Below are positions 8,903 through 18,834 of a stretch of DNA of 64,000 nt, piece after piece (position 1 is the stretch's first letter; every line of letters starts with the position of its first letter). Position numbers and translations under genes: made by a program. The notes beneath the pieces are model-generated. The model did no database searches. It saw only the letters and a program-made list of their open reading frames with translations, and was not told the DNA's origin. The DNA is from Leptotrichia shahii. Its GTDB lineage: Bacteria > Fusobacteriota > Fusobacteriia > Fusobacteriales > Leptotrichiaceae. The stretch covers positions 1,178,001 through 1,242,000 of the forward strand of contig NZ_AP019827.1 in NCBI RefSeq assembly GCF_008327825.1, in the 5' to 3' direction.

Positions 8903-9817
8903 TCATTTTTTCAACTTATATTTCACTGAACGTCCTTTTCCCACTTGTTCAACAATACTTTTTTCAATTAAGCCATTTACTGATCTTATGACTTTTGATT
9001 TGCTATATCCACTTAAATATTCGATTTCTTTCCTACTTAATTTTTCATATTTTTTAAGAATTTCAAAAACTTTTACTTCCCTATTAACTAAATTACTTAG
9101 AACTGTTTTAATCATTGGCAAAGTTATCCTTATGCTATTTTTATGTGTCTCAAAAGATGGCTTTACAATATTTTCCCGATATTCATATTTTATTTTTTTT
9201 ATTCCTATTCCAAATTTTTCAATTATTCCTAGCCGATAAAAAATATTTGCTATTATGGGATTTGTCAAAGTTGAGGCATATCCTCTCATATATTCATCTT
9301 CAGACATTCCTGATGATAAATTTCCTGGTAATATAATCTCTATTTTATCATTTGACATTATTATTTTTATATTTGCATTTATATCCCACAATCTATGAAC
9401 TATCGCACTTGCAACAGATTCCTTGAAAGCCTCTTTTGAAATTTTTTCTTTTTTTATACACTCAGCACCTTCTATCTCTTCATATTCATAACCTCTTTCA
9501 AATATACTGATAACTTCAAAATATTGTTCAAGTATTGATTTTTTTTCAATATTTTTCCTAAACAATATCCTATTTCTATTTTTCCCTGCTATATTCTCAC
9601 CTAAAACTACTATATCGATTCCAGAAAATTTTCTATTATTATTGTCTGCGAAAAGTTCAGCAGCTATAGTAAATTTCTTATTTTCATATAAATTCAATGT
9701 TTTTAATATATCTAAATTTAGTTCTTCTATTCCTACTATTTCTTTCATTTTCTGTTCTAAAAATTTAAACTCTAATTTCTCATTTTCTATTTCAATTGCC
9801 TCATAATCTTTTCTCAT
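8903..9817 (-). CDS. N-terminally truncated AlbA/RecG-like ATP-binding regulator
   Basis: The 304-aa product matches the middle and C-terminal parts of the widespread 'AlbA_2 domain / ATP-dependent DNA helicase RecG-related' transcription regulators. The signature ELFADNNNRKFSGIDIVVLGE leads into the HATPase_c_4-like part (ESVASAIVHRLW..IEIILPGNLSSGMSEDEY..NPIIANIFYRLGIIEKFGIGI), and the C-terminus is a winged helix (SRKEIEYLSGYSKSKVIRSVNGL). The N-terminal AlbA_2 domain, normally about 150 residues, is missing, and a stop codon lies directly before the ATG with only a poor binding site. It is probably a remnant next to the IS ends, though a stand-alone short form is possible. Confidence 0.6.
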   Translation of the reverse strand: MRKDYEAIEIENEKLEFKFLEQKMKEIVGIEELNLDILKTLNLYENKKFTIAAELFADNNNRKFSGIDIVVLGENIAGKNRNRILFRKNIEKKSILEQYFEVISIFERGYEYEEIEGAECIKKEKISKEAFKESVASAIVHRLWDINANIKIIMSNDKIEIILPGNLSSGMSEDEYMRGYASTLTNPIIANIFYRLGIIEKFGIGIKKIKYEYRENIVKPSFETHKNSIRITLPMIKTVLSNLVNREVKVFEILKKYEKLSRKEIEYLSGYSKSKVIRSVNGLIEKSIVEQVGKGRSVKYKLKK

Positions 9818-10157
9818 TTAAACCATCCATTCTTCTAATTATAACTTTATTTAAATTCATAAAAATAACTACAATCCATATATTTAATTTAAAATAATAT
9901 TTTATAAATTAATTATACTTTATTTCTACTTTTTTTGCAACGAAAAGCTTTTCGTTTCATTTTTTATTTGTCATAATATCTTATACAATCTGTGATTCAA
10001 TTAAAAATATAGAGATATTTTTAAAATTTATTCAATCATTTTCTTTATATTTCCACAATTTATACCAAAAGGTAACTATATAACAAAAAAGTGCATTCTT
10101 GCTATTTGTTTCATTATGTTATAAAATAAACACATAAAAGAAAAGGAGGAATCATAT

Positions 10158-10508
10158 ATGAAAAATTATTCAATAGGAATTGCGGATGGAGCAAGAACAG
10201 AATTCCATCAAACATTAGGATTAACAGGAGCGGAAGTAAGTTTTAACAGTTTACCTGCAGGTGTAAGCGTACCATTTGTTCATTCACATAAAGAAAATGA
10301 GGAAATATATATAATTACAGAGGGTAAAGGTACTCTGACAATTGATGGTGAAGTTGTTAAAATAAAAAAAGGAAATGTAATTAAAATATCCCCTAATGGT
10401 AAAAGACAATTTGCAGCTGCAGATGATGAAGGTATCAGCTATGTATGTGTTCAAGTAAAAGAAAATTCATTAACTTCATATACTGAAAATGATGCCATTA
10501 TATATTAA
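10158..10508 (+). CDS. Small cupin-domain protein
   Basis: This 116-aa single-domain cupin has both metal-binding motifs: motif 1 is FVHSHKENEEIYIITEGKGTL (two His and a Glu, about residues 40-60) and motif 2 covers VVKIKKGNVIKISPNGKRQF (about residues 72-91), in which the usual metal-ligand His is replaced. Such small cupins act as isomerases, dioxygenases or ligand sensors; the role here is unknown. AAAGGAGG precedes the ATG. The neighbouring HxlR regulator suggests a redox or electrophile response, but that is only context. Confidence 0.8.
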   Translation: MKNYSIGIADGARTEFHQTLGLTGAEVSFNSLPAGVSVPFVHSHKENEEIYIITEGKGTLTIDGEVVKIKKGNVIKISPNGKRQFAAADDEGISYVCVQVKENSLTSYTENDAIIY

Positions 10509-10523
10509 TATTATATATTAATA

Positions 10524-10612
10524 GGGTTTGTCTCAAAAAAAAATTTAAAAAATAATGTGGAAACTGTATTTTTGAATTATTTAAAATTTTACTATTTTGA
10601 GACAGCTCTTTT
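10524..10612 (+). terminator. Long inverted repeat / terminator between cupin and hxlR
   Basis: GGGTTTGTCTCAAAA (10524-10538) is nearly complementary to TTTTGAGACAGCTC (10595-10608), followed by TTTTTTT. It fits a terminator for the cupin gene; the long loop could instead mark a degenerate mobile-element end. Confidence 0.5.
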
Positions 10613-10667
10613 TTTGTACTTACTTAAAGTATCATATGATGGTATAATGAATGCAAGAGGTGATTTT

Positions 10668-10982
10668 ATGAGAAAAATATATACAGAATGTCCAGTTGAA
10701 TATACTGCTTCAATGATAGCTAATAAATGGAAAATACTAATATTGAGGGATTTATTAACTGGTATAAAAAGATATAATGAATTAACAAAATCTATAGTCG
10801 GAATCAGTGCAAAAGTTTTAACTGAAAATTTAAGACAACTTGAAAGTGATGGAATAGTTGTAAGAAAAGTATATCCAGTTGTTCCACCAAAAGTAGAATA
10901 TTCTCTTACAAAGAAAGGTAGTGAACTAAAACCTATTTTTGATTTAATGAACGAATATGGAAATAAATATAAGAAAAAATAA
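10668..10982 (+). CDS. HxlR-family transcriptional regulator
   Basis: This 104-aa protein is a single winged helix-turn-helix of the HxlR type. Marks are the N-terminal Cys in ECPVEYT, the IANKWKILILRDLLTGIKRYNELTKSI helix pair, the recognition helix GISAKVLTENLRQLESDGIVVRK, and the wing VPPKVEYSLTKKG. The N-terminal Cys often senses electrophiles or oxidants in this family. The frame stays open upstream, but AGAGGTGAT lies just before the ATG at 10668 and a TATAAT -10 box at 10643-10648 would exclude earlier starts. Confidence 0.85.
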   Translation: MRKIYTECPVEYTASMIANKWKILILRDLLTGIKRYNELTKSIVGISAKVLTENLRQLESDGIVVRKVYPVVPPKVEYSLTKKGSELKPIFDLMNEYGNKYKKK

Positions 10983-11139
10983 GATTTATAGATATTCAAA
11001 AAAGAGTAAGTAATTTAGATAATTTTTATAAGTTTATACTTGAAGTTATTACATTTTTTAAAAAAAGTACAATACCGTTTATAAAATGTGCTATAATTAA
11101 AATGCATACTAGAAATAAAAATTATATGAGGTGATTAAT

Positions 11140-11991
11140 ATGATAGAATTGGAACAACTTAAACAGCTTATTGCGTTTGCAACATATGGAACATTATCAA
11201 AAGCTGCTGAAAAGTTGTATATTTCACAGCCTGCACTTTCCCGTTCGATACAAAAGCTAGAAAAAACTTTAGGGGTTGAACTGTTTGACAGGAAAAAAAA
11301 TAAGATGGAATTAAATCCAAATGGAAAAACTGTTATCCAGTACGCAGAAAAAATATTCAATCTTGTAGATGAAATGGAAGAAAAAGTTAATAAAAATAAT
11401 CAGATTCAAAATAATTTTTCAATTGGTTCATGTGCTCCCGCTCCATTGTGGGATATGATTTCATTATTTGGAAGATTTTATCCTGAAAAATACATTCTTC
11501 ATAAAATAGAAAATAATCTTCAGCTATTTGAAAAACTTAAAAATGACAGTTATCAGATGATTATTCTTTCTGAGCCTATTGATAATTCTGAATTTTTCTG
11601 CATAAAATATAAAACTGAACAATTATTTTTATCAGTTCCTCTAAGTCATCCACTGGCTAAAAAGAAGGAAATACATTTTTCAGATATTACAGATGACAGA
11701 ATGCTCTTATTCAATCCAATCGGAATATGGAAGGATGTAGTTTTAGAAAAAATGCCTAATATGAACTTTCTTATCCAAAACGACAGGATTATTTATCAGG
11801 AATTAGCTGAAATGCAAAATTTACTTCATTTCCGTTCAAATTTTACACTTGAACGTGAAGACAATTTCAAAAATAATATTTCAATTCCAATTGCTGACAA
11901 GGAAGCAAAAATGACTTTCTACTGTGTCTGTAAGAAAAATATAAAAAATGAAATTGAGAAACTTTTTGATAGTTTTAGTAAAGATTCTTAA
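11140..11991 (+). CDS. LysR-family transcriptional regulator
   Basis: The 283-aa protein has the N-terminal LysR helix-turn-helix (LEQLKQLIAFATYGTLSKAAEKLYISQPALSRSIQKLEKTLGVELFDR, about residues 3-51) and a C-terminal effector-binding domain with two periplasmic-binding-like lobes from about residue 88. TGAGGTGAT before the ATG at 11140 decides the start over the GTG at 11131. A TATAAT box lies at 11092-11097. It converges on the aldo/keto reductase gene; whether it regulates that gene, hxlR or fucO is not visible from sequence. Confidence 0.9.
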   Translation: MIELEQLKQLIAFATYGTLSKAAEKLYISQPALSRSIQKLEKTLGVELFDRKKNKMELNPNGKTVIQYAEKIFNLVDEMEEKVNKNNQIQNNFSIGSCAPAPLWDMISLFGRFYPEKYILHKIENNLQLFEKLKNDSYQMIILSEPIDNSEFFCIKYKTEQLFLSVPLSHPLAKKKEIHFSDITDDRMLLFNPIGIWKDVVLEKMPNMNFLIQNDRIIYQELAEMQNLLHFRSNFTLEREDNFKNNISIPIADKEAKMTFYCVCKKNIKNEIEKLFDSFSKDS

Positions 11992-11998
11992 AAAATAA

Positions 11999-12017
11999 GA
12001 GGGAAGAAATCTCCCTC
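11999..12017. terminator. Bidirectional terminator
   Basis: GAGGGA (11999-12004) pairs with TCCCTC (12012-12017), flanked by AAAATAA and TATTTTT. It separates the convergent lysR-type and aldo/keto reductase genes. Confidence 0.7.
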
Positions 12018-12026
12018 GTATTTTTA

Positions 12027-12938
<912 letters not shown>

Positions 12939-13055
12939 TTATCAATTTTTTCTCTTGAAGTCTAATATCAATTTTGCAAATTCACTATAACTAAAACACA
13001 TACTATAAAATTATCCATCATAAATTACAATATTAAATACAACATTCTTTTAACC

Positions 13056-13083
13056 TTGACAACAAAAATTTTTGAGCTACAAT
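13056..13083 (+). promoter_or_regulatory. Sigma-70-like promoter of fucO
   Basis: TTGACA (13056-13061) and TACAAT (13078-13083) are spaced by 16 bases about 60 bases before the fucO ATG. The spacer holds the self-complementary AAAAATTTTT. Confidence 0.6.
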
Positions 13084-13142
13084 TATATTAGAGAAAAATA
13101 AAGAATTAAAAATTTTTTTATAATAAAAGGAAGTGACTTGTT

Positions 13143-14291
13143 ATGGCAAACCGTATCGTTTTAAATGAAGTATCTTATCATGGATTTGGAGCAATTGAAT
13201 CTATTCCAAGTGAAGTGGAAAAAAATAAATTCAAAAAGGCTTTTATTTGTACAGATCCTGGATTAATTAAGGCTGGAGCTGCTAAAAAAATTACTGATGT
13301 GCTTGATAAAGCTAATTTGGAATATTTAATATTTTCTGATGTTCAACAAAATCCTACGATTGAAAATGTAAAAGCTGGGGTTGAAAAATTTAAAGAAAGT
13401 GGTGCAGACTATATTATTGCAATTGGTGGAGGTTCTGCTATGGATTGTGCCAAAGCTGTGGCAATTATTATAAATAATCCTGAATTTTCTGATGTACGAA
13501 GTCTCGAAGGAGTTGCAGATACAAAGAATAAATGCGTTCCAATAATCGCAGTTGCAACTACAGCTGGAACAGCTGCCGAAGTTACAATAAATTATGTTAT
13601 AACAGATGTTGAAAAAAATAGAAAATTTGTCTGTGTTGACCCACACGATATGCCAATAGTTGCAATAGTTGATCCAGGAATGATGATGACAATGCCAAAA
13701 GAATTGACAGCTGCAACTGGACTTGATGCATTAACTCATGCAATCGAAGGATTTACAACAAAAGCTGCTTGGGAAATGACAGACATGTTCCATTTAAAAG
13801 CAATTGAATTAATAGCAAAATATTTGAGAAAAGCTGTGGAAAATGACGAAGAAGCTAAAGAAAAAATGGCTCTTGCCTCATATTTAGCAGGAATGGGATT
13901 CTCAAATGTAGGACTTGGAATCGTACACTCAATGGCTCATCCTCTAGGAGCATTCTACGGAACTCCACACGGTGTTGCAAACGCAATAATTTTACCAACT
14001 GTAATGGAATACAATGCTGAATATACAGGGGAAAAATTTAGAGAAATAGCAAAGGCTTTTGGAATAAAACATACTAAAAGAATGGCTCCCGAAGAATATA
14101 GAAAAGCAGCAGTAGATGCTGTAAGACAATTGGCACACGATGTAAATATTCCTGAAAATTTAAAGGGAATAATGGACATAAAAGATTTGGATTTTATTGC
14201 CGAATCAGCTTTGAATGATGTTTGTACTGGTGGAAATCCACGTGATACAAACTTGGAAGAAATAAAAGAACTTTATAAAAAATTATTGTAA
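13143..14291 (+). CDS. fucO: Lactaldehyde reductase, iron-dependent alcohol dehydrogenase
   Basis: The 382-aa protein is a group III (iron) alcohol dehydrogenase very close in sequence to E. coli FucO, which reduces L-lactaldehyde to 1,2-propanediol with NADH during fucose or rhamnose fermentation. It has the NAD loop IAIGGGSAMDCAK near residue 98, the TTAGTAAEVTINYVITD segment, and iron ligands Asp and three His in GLDALTHAIEG and VHSMAHPLGAFYGTPHG. The C-terminal DVCTGGNPRDTN is typical of FucO. It has its own promoter and terminator and no fucose genes nearby, so a general aldehyde reductase or ethanol/propanediol role is possible. Confidence 0.9.
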   Translation: MANRIVLNEVSYHGFGAIESIPSEVEKNKFKKAFICTDPGLIKAGAAKKITDVLDKANLEYLIFSDVQQNPTIENVKAGVEKFKESGADYIIAIGGGSAMDCAKAVAIIINNPEFSDVRSLEGVADTKNKCVPIIAVATTAGTAAEVTINYVITDVEKNRKFVCVDPHDMPIVAIVDPGMMMTMPKELTAATGLDALTHAIEGFTTKAAWEMTDMFHLKAIELIAKYLRKAVENDEEAKEKMALASYLAGMGFSNVGLGIVHSMAHPLGAFYGTPHGVANAIILPTVMEYNAEYTGEKFREIAKAFGIKHTKRMAPEEYRKAAVDAVRQLAHDVNIPENLKGIMDIKDLDFIAESALNDVCTGGNPRDTNLEEIKELYKKLL

Positions 14292-14300
14292 TTTACAAAA

Positions 14301-14330
14301 AAAACTCCATTCGTTTTAGAGTGGAGTTTT
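14301..14330 (+). terminator. fucO terminator
   Basis: AAAACTCCA (14301-14309) is perfectly complementary to TGGAGTTTT (14322-14330), just after the fucO stop. Confidence 0.8.
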
Positions 14331-14393
14331 CTATTCATATTAATTCCGAATTTAAATATTTAATTTTCTCAAAATTCAAGTCTATTTACTAAT

Positions 14394-14512
14394 TATACTA
14401 AACCCTATTTGAATAACGAATACATTATAAATCTTTTTAGTAGATTAAACCTAATATTTACTTTCAAATAATTAAATAAATATTCGCTTTTTAAACGAAG
14501 AATAGTATTAGA
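14394..14512. repeat. R3 foldback repeat
   Basis: The left arm (ACTAAACCCTATTTGAATAACGAA..., from 14396) resembles the reverse complement of the right arm (...ATATTCGCTTTTTAAACGAAGAATAGTATTAG, to 14512), so the unit can fold on itself. Similar sequence recurs at about 35325-35425, 37976-38447 and 46540-46640, always between genes. Confidence 0.5.
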
Positions 14513-14579
14513 CAAACAATTTAACCATATCTTCAGAAGAATTAACTAAATACATCTTTTTATGAAAATTTAGATATGA

Positions 14580-14649
14580 TAAAATGTGTAAATAAGATGC
14601 CTACATCATATATTGTATTTTGAATTTATACAAAATCACGGACACTCTC
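14580..14649 (-). mobile_element. Insertion-sequence end (IS256-like) abutting cas3
   Basis: Read on the minus strand, GAGAGTGTCCGTGATTTTGT begins exactly one base after the cas3 TAA and continues TATAAATTCAAAATACAATA. It is clearly homologous to the ends at 8700-8770 but points the other way. No transposase is present. Confidence 0.6.
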
Positions 14650-17082
14650 TTAAAAAAAATTATCTTCTTCTTCACCCTGAACAACTTCAAATCCCTTTTC
14701 ATAAGAATATCCACAATTCACAACTACCAATTCCTCATAGTCATTTATTTTAACCTTTTCAATCTCATTCTTTTTACTTTTTTCCAGTTTTCTATATTCA
14801 AAATCAGGAATCGTCACTTTAAATTTATTCAGTTCTCCCCTAGCTTCTATTTTTCTTATTCGCAATTTCCTCTTGTCGTTTTCTAATAAGCCTTTCATTT
14901 TTTCTTTTAAAATCTCAACATTTCTATTTATTTCTTCAAAATTCTCTTCGTAAATTATTTTTGGAATCACATCATATGAAGCAATATTTCTAAATATTTT
15001 TTGAACTTCAGATTTCGTTTTTTCATATTCAACAATATATTTTTTTAAATATTTTATATTATCCGTCACTTTATTAAAATATTTTGTATCCTTTAAACTT
15101 TCATAAGAATAAACACTATTAATCAAATCTAATTTCTGAGCTTCAGAAATAATTCCATCAACTTTTAATAGTACACTTTCAGATTTTTCATGAATTTCTT
15201 TATCTATAATAGCCTTCGCTCCTTTAATTCCAGAACATTCTTTTGTAAAAACAAAACAATTATATTCTTCATCAACTTTTTCCCTATTACGAAAACATCT
15301 CCCCATTCTCTGAAAAAGCCCATTCAAATCCGACAATTCTGTAATCAAAATATCAAAATCCAAATCAAGAGAAGCTTCTAAAACTTGAGTTCCAATCCAA
15401 ACCCCATTTTCTTGATATCCTTCTTTTTCTCTTCTATTTTTAATATCTTCTCTAAATCTCTTTGGATTCGCAAACTCAGTGATTTCCTTTTCTTTATTTG
15501 TCCGATCTCTTTTTATAAATCTACTATGTATCAAATTCAATTCCTCTTTCGGAATATCCAAATTTTCATAAATCTCTTTTGCTTTTTTAACTGTATTACA
15601 AACAACCAAAATTTTATTATTTCTATATTTTTCTTTTATAAATTCTGCATTTATATTTTCTTCCATCACTTTTAAACTATGTCTTTTCTTATCATTCGTA
15701 AACGGTTCTGTCGTAACAAATTTTACACCTTCTTTTTCAAGCAAATAAGTAACAATCCCAGGAAGAGTCGCAGTCATTATCGCAAATTTCCCTCCAAAAT
15801 CAGTAATATACTTCAATCCATAAATCAAATAAGCCAACAAATCTGCTGAATACATTTGAATTTCATCAATAACTACTTTAGAATAAGACAACGTCGCTAC
15901 CTTCAACTCAAATCCTGGAGCTCTAAACACAAAATCAAATAATTGATCTATTGTACAAATTGTAAGCGGAAGTGAAAATTGCTTTGTTCTATTTATATAT
16001 TCCGATAATTCTTCATTTTTTAGTAATTTATTTTCTTTAGAATTTTTTTCTGTATAATATTCTCTAAAATCAGAATGAAGCAAACCAATTCTTTTTTCTA
16101 CATTTTCTCTCACAATATTTTTCACAATCCTATCATAAATCGCATTAATTGCCACTCTCAAAGGCAATGTAAAAAATCCCTTATTATTTCCTATCCAAAG
16201 TAACCCAGCCTCTGTTTTCCCATATCCTGTCTGTGCCACAACTACCATATTCTCATCTTTATGCTGTTTCATAAATTTCTGCAAAGCATTCCAGTCATTT
16301 TTAGGATTGTCCTTTCTCAACACATCTTCCAAAAATTTTTCCATCTTAATTTCTAAAAAATCATTTTTTTCTTCAATAGTCGTATACGAACTTGCTGCAT
16401 AATCTATTTTATTTAACAATCCTTTTAACATAACGTATTTCTTAAAAATTTCAAGAGCTTCTTCTTTTTTCGTATACATTTTTTCTGAATAAATTCTGTC
16501 ATTTAATTTATAATATTTCTTACTCAATTTTTTTATTTTAAAATTATCATCTTCTCTTTTAAAAATCGAATATTTTTTTATTTCTCCATAAATTTCTTTA
16601 ATAATCTCAAAATAAATATTTTCCAAACTAGTCAATTCTGTTTCAAAATCATTAAGTTCAAATTCCATTTTCTTTATTTCTTCCTTAAAATCTTCATCTT
16701 CTATTTCAGAAATATCTCTTTCATGATGCAATGCAACAGAATGTGCTAAAATCTTTATATCCTCTTTATCAAAATTTTCTTTTAATAATTCATTACTATT
16801 AATAAATGCTGTACTCAAGATACCATGTGGAATTTCATTCTTTTTTAAATCAATTTCATATTTTTCTTTTAAAAGACTCTTTCGTTTTTCATTTGAAACT
16901 TTATATTGAAATTTTGCATTGATTTTCCCTAAATCGTGATAAATACAAGCTAAAAGTAATAATCTTTTATCAACTTCTATATTCGGATACAGCTCTATTA
17001 ATTTTTCAAAATTCTGTATTAATTTTTTTGTATGCTCAACTACTATTTCTCCATTAGATTTAGCTAAAAAAACATTTCCCAT
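14650..17082 (-). CDS. cas3: Cas3 HD nuclease-helicase, type I-B
   Basis: The 810-aa protein is a fused Cas3 that is recruited by Cascade to unwind and degrade target DNA. The N-terminal HD nuclease shows His17, His49-Asp50 in YHDLGK, His86 in PHG and His119-His120. The superfamily 2 helicase has Walker A QTGYGKTEAG near residue 285, DEIQ in VIDEIQMYS as motif II, TATLPG as motif III, and GTQVLEASLDLDFD plus LFQRMGRCFRN as motifs V and VI. GAGAGGGA precedes the ATG. It is the last gene of the cas6-8-7-5-3 operon. Its stop codon abuts an IS end, so the last residues may come from an insertion. Confidence 0.93.
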   Translation of the reverse strand: MGNVFLAKSNGEIVVEHTKKLIQNFEKLIELYPNIEVDKRLLLLACIYHDLGKINAKFQYKVSNEKRKSLLKEKYEIDLKKNEIPHGILSTAFINSNELLKENFDKEDIKILAHSVALHHERDISEIEDEDFKEEIKKMEFELNDFETELTSLENIYFEIIKEIYGEIKKYSIFKREDDNFKIKKLSKKYYKLNDRIYSEKMYTKKEEALEIFKKYVMLKGLLNKIDYAASSYTTIEEKNDFLEIKMEKFLEDVLRKDNPKNDWNALQKFMKQHKDENMVVVAQTGYGKTEAGLLWIGNNKGFFTLPLRVAINAIYDRIVKNIVRENVEKRIGLLHSDFREYYTEKNSKENKLLKNEELSEYINRTKQFSLPLTICTIDQLFDFVFRAPGFELKVATLSYSKVVIDEIQMYSADLLAYLIYGLKYITDFGGKFAIMTATLPGIVTYLLEKEGVKFVTTEPFTNDKKRHSLKVMEENINAEFIKEKYRNNKILVVCNTVKKAKEIYENLDIPKEELNLIHSRFIKRDRTNKEKEITEFANPKRFREDIKNRREKEGYQENGVWIGTQVLEASLDLDFDILITELSDLNGLFQRMGRCFRNREKVDEEYNCFVFTKECSGIKGAKAIIDKEIHEKSESVLLKVDGIISEAQKLDLINSVYSYESLKDTKYFNKVTDNIKYLKKYIVEYEKTKSEVQKIFRNIASYDVIPKIIYEENFEEINRNVEILKEKMKGLLENDKRKLRIRKIEARGELNKFKVTIPDFEYRKLEKSKKNEIEKVKINDYEELVVVNCGYSYEKGFEVVQGEEEDNFF

Positions 17083-17112
17083 CTAAAAATTCCCTCTCTT
17101 CTGACATTTAAA

Positions 17113-17889
<777 letters not shown>

Positions 17890-17934
17890 TTAATTTATTT
17901 TTTAAAATTTCATACACTTTCCCTCCCTTTTTTC

Positions 17935-18831
17935 CTATTTTTTATAATATTCGTCAATTTTATTTTTCAACTGTTTAAAAAATTCTGGAACATTTAAAAC
18001 TTTAATATTTCTTTTAGCTAATTCTGTTTTAATTTCTGTATCATTTTCAAATTGTTCTTTCACAATTCCAACAACCGTATCATTTTCAATAAAATCATAA
18101 ATTCCACTTGTCAATTTTTCAACCAAAATTTTATTATTTCTCACATCAACCACATTTTCAAAAAATGGATTTTTTATATCATAAACTCCACCAATTATAA
18201 ATAATGGCTTTAGGTCTTCTCTTCTTCCACGAATATCTCTATAAAGTAATGAAATTGTATCCAATAATTTATTTACTCTTCTAGCTTTTTCTTCATTTTC
18301 TATTTCAATTTCATCCAATTCATCAATACCTATTTTATCCAAATCAATCGTAACAGTATATTTATAATAAGACTTATGAATTTCCGCCTGTGCAATATTC
18401 GGAAAAACCTTTTCATTTCTATCAATTCTATCCACTAATCCTTTATTAGTCAAAAATTCCAAATCTCCCTTAAATGTTTCCAATGAAACTGCATTAGAAA
18501 GTCTAACTATTGCTGATCTATTTTTAGAATTATCACCTTTAACTGTTTTCATATACCCAAAAAAATCCAATTCTGGATAATCTTTTATCGTAGTTTCTGC
18601 AGAAAACTGAACAACTTTTTTATCTCCACTACCTTCTGCTTTCACATTCGCTTTATTCTCATCCAATTGTTCAACAATGTTATATCTAATAGCCTGTCTT
18701 GAAATATATGTATACTGTTCTCCTCTATTTCTCGATATTTTCTTCAATGTAGCAACATTTCCAATTCCTTCACCATAATTCGCACTTTCTGCTAAAAAAA
18801 TCGCTGTAAATGTCAATCCTTTTTTATCCAT
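17935..18831 (-). CDS. cas7: Cas7 (Cst2/DevR family), Cascade backbone
   Basis: The 298-aa protein is of the DevR/Cst2 type: it starts GLTFTAIFLAESANYGEGIGNVATLKKI, continues TYISRQAIRYNIV, and ends with IYDFI and a Lys-rich tail. Several copies would form the crRNA-binding backbone. The ATG lies three bases after the cas8 stop, with GGGAGATG inside the cas8 end as binding site, so the two are tightly coupled. Confidence 0.9.
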   Translation of the reverse strand: MDKKGLTFTAIFLAESANYGEGIGNVATLKKISRNRGEQYTYISRQAIRYNIVEQLDENKANVKAEGSGDKKVVQFSAETTIKDYPELDFFGYMKTVKGDNSKNRSAIVRLSNAVSLETFKGDLEFLTNKGLVDRIDRNEKVFPNIAQAEIHKSYYKYTVTIDLDKIGIDELDEIEIENEEKARRVNKLLDTISLLYRDIRGRREDLKPLFIIGGVYDIKNPFFENVVDVRNNKILVEKLTSGIYDFIENDTVVGIVKEQFENDTEIKTELAKRNIKVLNVPEFFKQLKNKIDEYYKK

Positions 18832-18834
18832 GAT

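Noticed and set aside
10557-10667. Longer N-terminus for the HxlR regulator
   Set aside because: The extension overlaps the inverted repeat and the -10 box, and the ATG at 10668 has the proper binding site.
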